A stretch of DNA of 50,180 nt from Anaerolineales bacterium (lineage in GTDB: Bacteria; Chloroflexota; Anaerolineae; Anaerolineales; Villigracilaceae). The position numbers and the translations under genes were made by a program. The notes under the pieces were generated by a model that worked only from the letters and a program-made list of their open reading frames with translations, ran no database searches and was not told the origin of the DNA. The DNA lies in contig JAJTXU010000006.1 in the NCBI GenBank assembly GCA_021462845.1, forward strand, positions 1 through 50,180, in the 5' to 3' direction. Each line of letters opens with the position of its first letter. The stretch's first letter is position 1. Shown piece after piece: positions 1-7,656 of this stretch.

Positions 1-45
1 ACTTCGACACGGTGAGCGAAAGACGAACCGTCAGCACAAGTTTCG

Positions 46-106
46 CGGATCGCACGGATTCTTTTTCCGCTTTTCACGGAGAGTTCCGTGTTGTCCGTGT
101 GATCCG
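46..106. repeat. Intergenic hairpin repeat (cacgga/tccgtg type)
   Basis: Imperfect inverted repeat. The left arm near 46-58 and the right arm near 94-106 are nearly complementary, and a smaller inverted pair (cacgga 75-80, tccgtg 84-89) lies inside. It belongs to the low-complexity 'cacggag/ctccgtg' palindromes seen in several other gaps of this window. No coding sequence is apparent in 1-168. Confidence 0.6.
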
Positions 107-168
107 TGTACAGACATTGGTTTTGTCAAGCGATAATGAGAAAGCTATACGGTCAGAAACTCATAGCC

Positions 169-197
169 TTGTTTGGCTTCATATCAGGTGATATAAT
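169..197 (+). promoter_or_regulatory. Sigma-70-like promoter of tRNA-His
   Basis: TTGTTT at 169-174 and TATAAT at 192-197 are separated by 17 nt. The predicted start near 204 leaves about 8 nt before the mature tRNA 5' end, as expected for a tRNA transcript trimmed by RNase P. Confidence 0.6.
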
Positions 198-212
198 CCC
201 GCCGCTTCACAT

Positions 213-285
213 GGAGCCTGTAGCTCAACGGCAGAGCGCTACACTGTGGCTGTAGATGTTGTGGGTTCGAAACCCATCAGGCTCC
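213..285 (+). tRNA. tRNA-His (anticodon GTG)
   Basis: A full cloverleaf can be folded by hand: acceptor stem 214-220 with 278-284, D-stem GCTC/GAGC (223-226, 234-237), anticodon stem 239-243/251-255 with loop CTGTGGC (anticodon GTG at 246-248), and T-arm 261-277 with loop TTCGAAA. The extra 5' G at 213 pairs with the C at 285. This is the G-1:C73 identity pair typical of bacterial tRNA-His. No CCA is encoded. The gene for histidyl-tRNA synthetase lies about 13 kb away on the other strand. Confidence 0.95.
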
Positions 286-295
286 CAGCGAATAG

Positions 296-324
296 ACTTC
301 CGAAGTCTCAGAGACTTCGGAAGT
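296..324 (+). terminator. Palindrome after tRNA-His, possible terminator
   Basis: A near-perfect inverted repeat with 14-bp arms (acttccgaagtctc / gagacttcggaagt) starts 11 nt after the tRNA and is followed by only TTT. It could end the tRNA transcript, or it may be another of the intergenic palindromes common in this genome. The rest of 286-423 holds no gene. Confidence 0.45.
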
Positions 325-410
325 TTGCGTTTAACTCTAAACCATCAAGACCCCGCGAACCCTGAGGCTATTTTTGCTCCGATCCCGGCTCCGCGTCTTT
401 TAAAAACGAG

Positions 411-416
411 TACAAT
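411..416 (+). promoter_or_regulatory. -10 box of glgA, leaderless arrangement
   Basis: TACAAT ends 7 nt before the glgA ATG at 424, so transcription would begin at or next to the start codon. No Shine-Dalgarno sequence is visible in front of this ATG. No convincing -35 box is seen. The same 7-nt spacing occurs at 24671-24684, 26526-26539 and 32195-32208. Confidence 0.5.
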
Positions 417-423
417 AGCCCAC

Positions 424-1953
424 ATGCCCCAAATAATCAACGTTCTATTTCTTGCGGCGGAAGCGGAACCTTTTATCAAAGTTGGGGGGCTGGGCGATGT
501 GGCGGGCACACTGCCGCGTGAATTGCGCGCAAGTTCGGGGGAGGAGATCAAGATCGATATACGGCTTGTTTTACCGTTGCATCCTGTGATCAAAACCGAA
601 GTCTTGAAACCCCTGGCGATCTATTCCCTATCGAGAGGCAAGTCCGAGGTCCAGGTCGAGGCGTTTGAAGGAACGCTGGGGGGCGTTCCCGTGTATTTCA
701 TCAATGGCGACCCGATCAAGGCTAGCGGCTCGGTGTATTCATCCAACAACAAGTTAGACGCTGAAAAGTATGCTTTTTTCTCGTTAGCCGCCTTGGAATT
801 GCCGCATCAAATCGACTGGATGCCGAACATTCTGCATTGCAACGACTGGCATACCGCCCTGGCCGCATACGGCAACCTGGTCAAACGTTGGGAGGATAAA
901 AAGAACCGCATTGCTTCGGTGATCTCGATTCACAACCTGCCTTTCCTCGGTCCTGATATTAGAGACATTCTCGAGGACTACGGCTTGCCGCTTGCCAAAA
1001 CCGATCTACCTGATTGGGCGCGCGTCTTACCTATGCCGCTCGGTTTATGGGCGGCGGACGCGATCATTGCCGTCTCGCCTACCTATGCCGATGAAATTCT
1101 GCATGAGGAGTTTGGCTCCGGTTTACAAGACTTCTTCAAGAATCGCACCGACACGCTCAGCGGTATCCTCAATGGATTGGATGTCGCTTCGTTCGACCCT
1201 CAAACTGATTCAGTCCTTTCGGCAAATTTCAACGCCGACACGCTTCCCCTCCGTTCCCAAAACAAACTTGCCCTCCAACGCCGAGTTGGTTTGCCTGAAT
1301 TGCCTGACACCCCCCTGCTAGGAATGGTCACGCGCATGGACATGCAAAAAGGCGTGGATATTGCCCTGAAAGGCTTGCGCATGTTGAAGAAGCAAAACTG
1401 GCAATTCGTTCTGCTCGGCGCAGGCGACCCCAAACTCGAGGCGATGGCTAAAAAATTGCAGGAGGAATTGCCAGACCGCGTGCGCGTGGAAACCCGCTAC
1501 GACGCCAATCTCGCGCGCCAGATCTACGCCGGAGCCGATCTCTTCCTCATGCCATCGCGCTACGAACCATGCGGCACTTCGCAAATGATCGCCATGCGCT
1601 ACGGATGCGCGCCGCTCGTGCGCGCCGTCGGCGGATTGCACGACACCGTCACTGATGGCGAAACCGGGTTCGTATTCGTGGACACAAAAGTCAAATCGTT
1701 CAACGATGCGGTACGGCGCGCGTTGCAAGTCTTTCCGGATCGATCCCGCTGGGCAATGTTACAAAAAGCGGGCATGGCAAAAGATTTTGGCTGGCGCGAC
1801 TCTGCGAAAAAATACGTTGAGGCGTATCAAAAATTGATCGCCGAATCAGCCGCCCCGGCGCGCGACGCGTATCAAACTCCCGTAGAAAAGCCGCGCAGGC
1901 GCATCCGCGAAGAGCAAGCCGCAAATCCAATCGTCAATGGCGAGGCAACATGA
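424..1953 (+). CDS. glgA: Glycogen synthase (GT5, ADP-glucose type)
   Basis: Transfers glucose from ADP-glucose to the non-reducing end of a growing alpha-1,4-glucan in the cytosol. The 509-residue protein has the GT-B layout of the family. The N-terminal starch-synthase domain carries the KVGGLGDV loop (K19-G22) that binds ADP-glucose. The C-terminal glycosyltransferase-1 domain has the RYEPCGTSQ segment with the conserved Glu. Length matches the usual 470-530. I chose the ATG at 424 because a longer frame to 256 would run into tRNA-His. The last ~40 residues are a basic, family-atypical tail. The stop overlaps the glgC start as ATGA (1950-1953), so the two are translationally coupled. Confidence 0.95.
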   Translation: MPQIINVLFLAAEAEPFIKVGGLGDVAGTLPRELRASSGEEIKIDIRLVLPLHPVIKTEVLKPLAIYSLSRGKSEVQVEAFEGTLGGVPVYFINGDPIKASGSVYSSNNKLDAEKYAFFSLAALELPHQIDWMPNILHCNDWHTALAAYGNLVKRWEDKKNRIASVISIHNLPFLGPDIRDILEDYGLPLAKTDLPDWARVLPMPLGLWAADAIIAVSPTYADEILHEEFGSGLQDFFKNRTDTLSGILNGLDVASFDPQTDSVLSANFNADTLPLRSQNKLALQRRVGLPELPDTPLLGMVTRMDMQKGVDIALKGLRMLKKQNWQFVLLGAGDPKLEAMAKKLQEELPDRVRVETRYDANLARQIYAGADLFLMPSRYEPCGTSQMIAMRYGCAPLVRAVGGLHDTVTDGETGFVFVDTKVKSFNDAVRRALQVFPDRSRWAMLQKAGMAKDFGWRDSAKKYVEAYQKLIAESAAPARDAYQTPVEKPRRRIREEQAANPIVNGEAT

Positions 1954-3212
1954 AAATACGAGCAGTGATCTTAGCGGGCGGCGAAGGTTCGCGACTGGGA
2001 GCCTTAACCGTCAAACGGACAAAACCCGCCGTGCCCTTCGCGGGAAAATATCGCATCATAGACTTTGCCCTCTCGAACTGCGTCAATTCGGGAATATTCG
2101 ACTTGATGGTGTTGGCGCAGTATCGTCCGCAGTCGCTGATCGAACACATCGGCGTGGGGGCGCCATGGGATTTGAACCGCGACTTCACGGGCGGCATCAA
2201 AATCCTCACGCCGTACAAAGCCCGCAACGAATCGGATTGGTATGTTGGCACCGCCGACGCCGTGCAACAAAATTTCGGTTTCATCAAACAAGGCTCGCCA
2301 GACCTCGTGTTGATCCTCTCCGGCGACCACATCTACACCATGGACTACGAGCCGATGATCTCCTTCCACCTCGACCATGAGGCAGATTTGACCATGGGCG
2401 TGATCACCGTCCCGATGGAAGAAGCGTCGCGGTTCGGCATCCTTGCCACAGACGACAAATATCGCGTCACGTCATTTGTAGAAAAGCCGAAAGAGCCGCC
2501 ATCCAACCTTGCCAACATGGGCGTGTATCTTTTCAGGCGCGAAGTGCTGGACAAAGCGCTTTGGGAAGACCGCCAGCGCAAAGGTTCGTCTCACGACTTC
2601 GGCAAAGATATATTGCCGCGCTTGATCAAATCAAAGACGCGCGTGTTTGCCTATCCCTACAGCGGCTACTGGATGGACGTTGGGACACTGGCATCGTATT
2701 GGCAGGCGCACATGGACCTACTCGCGCCCTCTCCCCGCTTGAAACTGTACAACCGCAGTTGGATCATTCACACCCGCACTGCCGAGCGCCCGCCAGCCCG
2801 CTTCCCCGCCAAGGGAAGCGTGTATGCCAGCATGATCTGCGATGGCTGTTTCATCGAAGAAGGCGCAACGGTGGAAAGCAGTGTGCTGTCGCCGGGCGTC
2901 ATCGTTCGGTCTGGCGCTGTGGTGCGCGAGTCGATCGTATTGACCGATGCGGAGATCAGACCCGGCGCGGTTGTGGAACGCTCGGTGCTCGACAAACAAG
3001 TACTCGTGGAAGAACATGCCCGCGTCGGCTGGGGCGTGACCGACCAAAACATCCGTATCGCATTGGTGGGCAAGAGCAGTGTTGTGCCGTCGGGTTATGT
3101 GATCGAACCCGAAGCTGAGATCGGCACCGACGTGATCCACAGCGACTATCCTGATTCAACCATTCGCGCGGGTCAAGTCATTCAAACGAAAAGACAGCCC
3201 AATGAAATTTGA
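1950..3212 (+). CDS. glgC: Glucose-1-phosphate adenylyltransferase
   Basis: Makes ADP-glucose from glucose-1-phosphate and ATP, the committed and usually allosterically controlled step of bacterial glycogen synthesis. The 420-residue protein begins with the nucleotidyltransferase signature (AGGEGSRLGALT near residue 10) and continues with the KPAVPFAGKYRIIDF stretch and the SGDHIYTMDY metal/substrate region. It ends in a left-handed beta-helix domain of hexapeptide-like repeats (about residues 290-410), where activators bind in characterised enzymes. Second gene of the glgA-glgC-malQ operon: it overlaps glgA by 4 nt and malQ by 11 nt. Confidence 0.95.
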   Translation: MKIRAVILAGGEGSRLGALTVKRTKPAVPFAGKYRIIDFALSNCVNSGIFDLMVLAQYRPQSLIEHIGVGAPWDLNRDFTGGIKILTPYKARNESDWYVGTADAVQQNFGFIKQGSPDLVLILSGDHIYTMDYEPMISFHLDHEADLTMGVITVPMEEASRFGILATDDKYRVTSFVEKPKEPPSNLANMGVYLFRREVLDKALWEDRQRKGSSHDFGKDILPRLIKSKTRVFAYPYSGYWMDVGTLASYWQAHMDLLAPSPRLKLYNRSWIIHTRTAERPPARFPAKGSVYASMICDGCFIEEGATVESSVLSPGVIVRSGAVVRESIVLTDAEIRPGAVVERSVLDKQVLVEEHARVGWGVTDQNIRIALVGKSSVVPSGYVIEPEAEIGTDVIHSDYPDSTIRAGQVIQTKRQPNEI

Positions 3213-4728
3213 TCGCGCGGGCGGAATCCTCATACATCCCACAAGTTTTCCAAGTCCATACGGCATCGGCGATCTCGGTCCGCAAGCCTATCGCTTTATA
3301 GATTGGCTCGCGTCAACACAATGCAAACTTTGGCAGATTCTCCCGCTTGGTCCGACGGGCTATGGCGATTCGCCCTATCAATGTTTCTCCGCGTTTGCGG
3401 GCAACCCCTATTTGATCAGCCCCGAAGTTTTAATTGAAGATGGATTACTGACTCATGAAGATTTATCGGATGCGCCTACCTTTCCCGCCTCTCGCGCGGA
3501 CTTCGGCCTGCTCATCCCGTGGAAGCTGACTCTACTCCTCAAGGCTTTCTCCCGCTTCCCCGCCGCGGCAAAAGACTTCCGCGACGGCTTCGATTACTTC
3601 TGCGCTCAAAACGCTTCGTGGCTAAATGATTTCGCCCTCTTCATGGCGTTGAAAGATTCACACGACGGCAAAGCCTGGAACACCTGGGAAGAGCCGCTTC
3701 GGATGCGCAAGCAACCTGCCCTGGACAAAGCCCGCAAAGAATTATCGAACGACATTCATCGTCACTCGTTCTATCAATATTTATTTTTCCGCCAGTGGGA
3801 AAACCTCCGCAAATACGCCAACGAAAAGGGGTTGAAGATCATCGGCGACATGCCGATCTTCGTCGCCTACGATAGCGCGGACGTATGGTCACACCCTGAA
3901 TTATTTTTCCTCGACGAGTCGGGCAACCCAACCGTCGTCGCGGGCGTCCCGCCTGATCTCTTCTCCCCCACCGGTCAATTGTGGGGCAATCCGTTATATC
4001 GCTGGGATGTGCACAAAGAGTCTGGTTACGCGTGGTGGCTGGAGCGGATCAAGTTCGCCTTGAAAACGATTGACATCCTGCGGCTCGATCACTTCCGCGG
4101 GTTTGCAGGCTATTACGAGATTCTTGCCAGCGAGAAAACCGCCGAGCATGGACACTGGGTTCCCGGTCCCGGTTCCGATTTTTTCCGCGCGGTAGACGCA
4201 AAACTCAGCGACGGCGCGGCGACAGCCGACCTCAATCTCCCCATCATCGCCGAAGACCTGGGCTTGATCACGCCAGACGTGATCGCCCTGCTCAAAGAAT
4301 TCCAATTGCCCGGAATGAAAGTATTGCAGTTTGGGTTCTCCGGTCCCGATAATCCATTTCTGCCGCATAACTACCCCGAAAATTGCGTAGCATACACCGG
4401 CACGCACGACAACGATACCGCTAAAGGTTGGTTTGAAACAGCGGCTGAAAAAGAACGCGAGTTCGCGCTGAAATATTTGAATATTGAACCTTGCGAAGGT
4501 TCGGAGCCTTCGCAAGGCTTTGCATGGGAGTTAATCCGTGCGGTCTGGTCTTCGGTGGCGACAATCGCCATGACGCCCATGCAAGACGTGTTGAATTTAG
4601 GCGGCGAAGCGCGGATGAACTTTCCCTCGAAACTCGGCGGTAATTGGGAATGGCGTATGAACGAGGGAGATTTGAATGAGTCGCTGGCTGAACGCTTGAA
4701 AGAATTGAACTGGTTGTATTCACGATAA
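3202..4728 (+). CDS. malQ: 4-alpha-glucanotransferase (amylomaltase, GH77)
   Basis: Disproportionates maltodextrins by moving 4-alpha-glucanyl units between chains, feeding or remodelling the glycogen made by glgA/glgC. The protein has 508 residues. The GH77 catalytic triad is visible: nucleophile D296 in ILRLDHFRG, acid/base E351 in IIAEDLG, and D403 in YTGTHDNDT. The start at 3202 overlaps the end of glgC. Oddity: residues 430-440 (PCEGSEPSQGF) are encoded by an intergenic-type palindromic repeat (4489-4517) that has landed in frame in the loop before the conserved WELIRAVWSSVA helix. The frame and all catalytic residues are intact, so the enzyme is probably functional. Confidence 0.95.
   Translation: MKFDRAGGILIHPTSFPSPYGIGDLGPQAYRFIDWLASTQCKLWQILPLGPTGYGDSPYQCFSAFAGNPYLISPEVLIEDGLLTHEDLSDAPTFPASRADFGLLIPWKLTLLLKAFSRFPAAAKDFRDGFDYFCAQNASWLNDFALFMALKDSHDGKAWNTWEEPLRMRKQPALDKARKELSNDIHRHSFYQYLFFRQWENLRKYANEKGLKIIGDMPIFVAYDSADVWSHPELFFLDESGNPTVVAGVPPDLFSPTGQLWGNPLYRWDVHKESGYAWWLERIKFALKTIDILRLDHFRGFAGYYEILASEKTAEHGHWVPGPGSDFFRAVDAKLSDGAATADLNLPIIAEDLGLITPDVIALLKEFQLPGMKVLQFGFSGPDNPFLPHNYPENCVAYTGTHDNDTAKGWFETAAEKEREFALKYLNIEPCEGSEPSQGFAWELIRAVWSSVATIAMTPMQDVLNLGGEARMNFPSKLGGNWEWRMNEGDLNESLAERLKELNWLYSR
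4489..4517. repeat. Palindromic repeat family A, copy inside malQ
   Basis: CCTTGCGAAGG and CCTTCGCAAGG arms (4489-4499, 4507-4517) flank a 7-nt loop. The same arms with similar loops occur between genes at 11970-12004 and 32145-32178. Here the element is read as protein in frame with malQ. Confidence 0.85.
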
Positions 4729-4733
4729 CAAAA

Positions 4734-4769
4734 AAGACCTGACAGGTTTTCGAAAACCTGTCAGGTCTT
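4734..4769 (-). terminator. Terminator between malQ and msrB (repeat family B)
   Basis: A perfect 36-bp palindrome (18-bp arms built on AAGACCTGACAGG) is followed on the minus strand by a run of T, making a strong intrinsic terminator for msrB. Read from the malQ side the T-run is weak (only cttat). Related GACCTG palindromes lie at 25309-25341 and 31014-31048. Confidence 0.8.
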
Positions 4770-4777
4770 ATCACAAT

Positions 4778-5224
4778 TCACTTCTCGAACAATGACTTGT
4801 ATTCCCCGTAACCTTCTTCTTCCAATTTCTCGGCTGGGATAAATCGCAAAGCCGCCGAATTCATGCAGTAGCGCAGACCCGTCGGCGCGGGACCGTCGTC
4901 GAACACGTGACCCAGGTGTGAATCCGCGTGCTTCGAGCGGACCTCGGTGCGCGGCATGAACAATTTGAGGTCCGTGCGCTCGACGATATTTTCCGATGCC
5001 AACGGCTGAGTGAATGAGGGCCAGCCCGTTCCTGAATCGTATTTATCCAGCGAACTGAACAACGGCTCACCAGAGACCACGTCCACGTAAATCCCAGCCT
5101 GCTTGTTGTTCCAATAAGCGTTGGAGAACGGTCGCTCCGTCCCCTCATGCTGGGTACATTCATACTGTTGCGCGGACAGTTGCTTTCGCAGTTCGGCATC
5201 GGATGGTTTGATAAACGTCTTCAT
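4778..5224 (-). CDS. msrB: Peptide-methionine (R)-S-oxide reductase
   Basis: Repairs the R epimer of methionine sulfoxide in oxidised proteins. The 148-residue protein is a single SelR/MsrB domain: the DSGTGWPSF motif (from D63), His residues near 99-106, and the catalytic cysteine C120 in RYCMNSAAL. The only other cysteine is C23, so the two CxxC zinc sites of zinc-binding MsrBs are absent. A nearby recycling cysteine is not obvious either, apart from C23. A GAGGAG ribosome site precedes the ATG. It stands alone, convergent with malQ, with its own terminator at 4734-4769. Confidence 0.94.
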   Translation of the reverse strand: MKTFIKPSDAELRKQLSAQQYECTQHEGTERPFSNAYWNNKQAGIYVDVVSGEPLFSSLDKYDSGTGWPSFTQPLASENIVERTDLKLFMPRTEVRSKHADSHLGHVFDDGPAPTGLRYCMNSAALRFIPAEKLEEEGYGEYKSLFEK

Positions 5225-5341
5225 GGGGTCTCGCTCCTCTAGTCATTTTTGTTTGCCTAAGAGACGATCAAAACCTTGGCGATGTTACCTGCAAAATCCT
5301 TGCGAGAATCTTAAGCGTTTGTTCCGAGCAACGCGGTCGCC

Positions 5342-5686
5342 TCAGAATCGATACTTCTTCAGAACAGCCTCGATAACCCGCAGGCGCTCAGCCGTAACCT
5401 CGAGAAATTCGAAGCCGATGTTGTAATCGCTCGCGTTTTCCCCATCTGCGGCGCAGTGAGTCACGTGGGCGAGTACGGTAAACCGCGCTGGTTCAATACC
5501 AATCGCCTTAGGAAATTCGATCGCCAGCGTCGCTTGCTTGTTGACCTTCAGTGGATGCCCGCCCGTCACCCGCAATCCATGGAGGGTCAGATCGGCGAGG
5601 TAGCCAAGCAAGGCGCCGGTATGCAGATCGTAAACCGGCGTGAAAGCCGTTAATTTTTCACGATGTTCTTTTCTGCGATCAAGCAT
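5342..5686 (-). CDS. PilZ-domain protein
   Basis: Single-domain protein of 114 residues that probably binds cyclic di-GMP. Visible family features are the N-terminal RRKEHR box (RxxxR-like, residues 4-9) and the DLTLHGLRV segment, which corresponds to the (D/N)xSxxG motif with Thr in place of Ser. A beta-rich core ends in NIGFEFLEV. An AGGAGG ribosome site sits 7 nt upstream of the ATG. With no partner domain it would act as a stand-alone adaptor. The only surface-motility genes here are the distant Tad genes, so a link to them is speculative. Confidence 0.75.
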   Translation of the reverse strand: MLDRRKEHREKLTAFTPVYDLHTGALLGYLADLTLHGLRVTGGHPLKVNKQATLAIEFPKAIGIEPARFTVLAHVTHCAADGENASDYNIGFEFLEVTAERLRVIEAVLKKYRF

Positions 5687-5694
5687 CGCGCCTC

Positions 5695-5877
5695 CTATTG
5701 AATGCCGTCAGTATAACCGATTGCCGTCGAACCTCCCCGATAAGGCTTCTCCCCGTCTGTTAAATTCACCGCAATCGCATTGCTTGTTCGAATCAAATTC
5801 TGCGGCGTGATCATGATCTCCTCGCCCCATTGACACACTCCCGTATCGAGGCGCGCCTGAAAAAACACGTTTGACAT
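5695..5877 (-). pseudogene. Duplicated 3' fragment of ybaK
   Basis: This 60-codon frame matches only the C-terminal third of the YbaK protein encoded at 6897-7385. Both contain QWGEEIMITPQNL followed by a similar strand ending in VNLT..EKP. At the DNA level, 5794-5834 and 6960-7000 differ at one position in 41, with weaker similarity around them. The editing-domain core is absent, so it cannot be a working deacylase. A GAGAGG-like ribosome site precedes its ATG, so a short peptide could still be made. It and the intact gene flank the membrane-protein gene at 5893-6855. Confidence 0.7.
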
Positions 5878-5892
5878 ACACCTCTCTTGCTA

Positions 5893-6855
5893 TCAGAAGA
5901 TGAATGAAATCAAGACGGCGAACACAAAAAGGCAGACACTGACCAGTGCAATGTAAGGCAGACTCTCAAAAATGTTTTCTGCTTCTGCAGCCCAATATCT
6001 ATTCCGTTCTTCAAGATTCATCACACCCGCCGACTCGCTATAAGTGCGACTGCCTCTATGCCTTCCAATAAAATTTACATAACCGTAGACCGCCAGTAAC
6101 AAACTGGTCCAAAAGAGTCCTTCACTGAATTGAGTGCTTGACATCCAACCTAAAATTTGCCAGCCAACGATCGAAAGGATTATCCCGATAACTAAAGCGG
6201 AGACAAGCGCTTTTAGAAAAAGATAAATTTTTCCGCTTTTTTGAAAATTTATACGGCTTTGCAAAGGAGGAGCTGAGTTGGTTATCTGGTTTACTTGCAC
6301 AGATGATTTTATTTTTGGCGCGTCTGGCAGCCCCCAGTTCGATGGAGGCGAATTCTTCATCAGCTCGCGGTTTCTCCGTAATTGCAAATGAGATTGGACG
6401 ATCTCATGAACGACACTAACCGCGCCAAAAAACGCAAAAGTTACCGCGCCAATGTAGCCGCCTACTTTAGCGGCATACCCCATAATTGGAGTTACTGCAA
6501 GCTGACGACCTGCCCTGAAGCTGTAAAAATCATTTTGGTCATAAACTTCAACAGAACCGTAAACAAATACAACAACGACAAGCCCAATAAGGACTCCAGG
6601 AATTAAACCAAGGAATAAATTGTAATTCGTTTCATTCAACCTGTTGTAAACCCTCGCCGCAAACCAACTAAGGGAACATCCTAAAAGGATAGAAATTAAA
6701 AGGCTGATGAGTGCTGCTTGGTGAGATGTAAAGACGTCTGGAATAAGAAAACTGGCAAATATTCCAAACACAGCGCCGAGGATAGAGCCGAGAAAATATC
6801 CGACGACCCATCCGATAACGATTGCCGCAACAACTTTCAAGATATTTCCAAGCAT
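5893..6855 (-). CDS. Multi-spanning membrane protein of unknown function
   Basis: I do not recognise a family. The 320-residue protein shows about eight hydrophobic stretches. About five are in the first ~150 residues, rich in Gly/Val/Ile (for example IGWVVGYFLGSILGAVFG). Then come a hydrophilic middle of about 70 residues and three more near the C-terminus, which ends FAVLISFIF. I chose the ATG at 6855, since the longer upstream frame overlaps the end of ybaK and has no membrane character. The gene is more A+T-rich than its neighbours and lies between ybaK and a duplicated ybaK 3' end, which suggests later arrival by insertion. Confidence 0.75.
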   Translation of the reverse strand: MLGNILKVVAAIVIGWVVGYFLGSILGAVFGIFASFLIPDVFTSHQAALISLLISILLGCSLSWFAARVYNRLNETNYNLFLGLIPGVLIGLVVVVFVYGSVEVYDQNDFYSFRAGRQLAVTPIMGYAAKVGGYIGAVTFAFFGAVSVVHEIVQSHLQLRRNRELMKNSPPSNWGLPDAPKIKSSVQVNQITNSAPPLQSRINFQKSGKIYLFLKALVSALVIGIILSIVGWQILGWMSSTQFSEGLFWTSLLLAVYGYVNFIGRHRGSRTYSESAGVMNLEERNRYWAAEAENIFESLPYIALVSVCLFVFAVLISFIF

Positions 6856-6896
6856 GATTATTGTTTCCTTTAGATTAAAGTATAACCTTGAAAAAC

Positions 6897-7385
6897 TCAC
6901 ACAAATACTGGTTTCTCCCTCTCCGTCAAATTGACCACGATGGCGCTGCTCGCCCTCACCAAATTCTGCGGTGTGATCATGATCTCCTCGCCCCATTGAC
7001 CCGCGCCCGTGCCGAGGATGGGTTCATTCAGCAGAGTCGCTTCAAGGAACGATCGGAATCCGCTGGGTTGCCAGCCGAACGCGGGAATCGAGCCGATCAC
7101 GTAGCCCGTCGTCTCTTTCACCGCGTCGGGCGAAGCCATCTGAATATTGCGCGAGCCGATGGCTTTCTTCAAATTTCCAGAGATCGCGTTCTGGTCGCCG
7201 CCGAGCATCACCAACACGCGCTCGCCCGTATCCGCTTGAAAGATCAACGTCTTCACGGCTTGCCGCTCCGAAAACCCAAGCGCGCGCGCCACGTTCGCCG
7301 CGCCCTTTTCGGTTTCGGGAGAAAAACTCCGCGCTTCGTATGGAATGTTTCGCTCATCGAGATAAATGTGTGGTGGAAGTTTCAT
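6897..7385 (-). CDS. ybaK: YbaK/ProX-family aminoacyl-tRNA deacylase
   Basis: Family members hydrolyse mischarged aminoacyl-tRNAs such as Cys-tRNA(Pro). The 162-residue protein is one YbaK domain: AVKTLIFQ strand, ISGNLKKAIGS near the middle, the TTGYVIGSIPAFGW substrate-loop region, and the C-terminal ITPQNLVRASSAIVVNLT strand. The start at 7385 (KLPPHIYLDERNIPYEAR) fits the domain; the upstream 17 codons of the longer frame look non-coding and lie in a palindrome. A copy of its 3' third is found at 5695-5877. Which aminoacyl-tRNA it edits cannot be told from sequence. Confidence 0.85.
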   Translation of the reverse strand: MKLPPHIYLDERNIPYEARSFSPETEKGAANVARALGFSERQAVKTLIFQADTGERVLVMLGGDQNAISGNLKKAIGSRNIQMASPDAVKETTGYVIGSIPAFGWQPSGFRSFLEATLLNEPILGTGAGQWGEEIMITPQNLVRASSAIVVNLTEREKPVFV

Positions 7386-7491
7386 AAAATCCTTTAATCG
7401 TCCAGCAGGTTTTCTTTGCTGAACGCCGTTTATCAATTAAACCTGCGGGGCGTTTCTCGCGCGAACACTCCGCCGAGGGCGACGGCTTTCG

Positions 7492-7640
7492 CTCTTTTCT
7501 AAATTAATCGAGCAAAAAATCTAACCACTGAGACACGGAGACACAGAGAAAAACAATTTAAAAAAACTCCGTGACTCGGTGTCTCCGTGGTTCAAAATGG
7601 CGTGGAAGGATTGCTCGGTTTAATTATTAACCTGCAACAG
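7492..7640. repeat. MITE-like element, copy 1 (149 bp)
   Basis: A nested palindrome. Outer inverted ends AATCGAGCAA / TTGCTCGGTT enclose an inner pair of about 25-bp arms (accactgagacacggagac... / ...gtctccgtggt). A second copy lies inverted at 32972-33140 and matches along its whole length, including the edges CTTTTCT and CTGCAAcAG. No protein is encoded. It fills most of the 271-bp gap 7386-7656, which also holds a CAGGTTT/AAACCTG palindrome at about 7405-7445. Confidence 0.75.
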
Positions 7641-7656
7641 CATAACAGCGGGACGT

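Noticed and set aside
256-423. N-terminal extension of GlgA starting inside tRNA-His
   Set aside because: The first 56 codons run through the tRNA 3' half and a palindrome; GlgA homology starts at the ATG at 424.
286-423. Riboswitch upstream of glgA
   Set aside because: Only one simple palindrome is present and the likely start of transcription is at the ATG, leaving no leader.
3202-4728. malQ as a frameshifted or broken gene because of the inserted palindrome
   Set aside because: The 508-codon frame is continuous and all three catalytic acids are present; the insert adds whole codons only.
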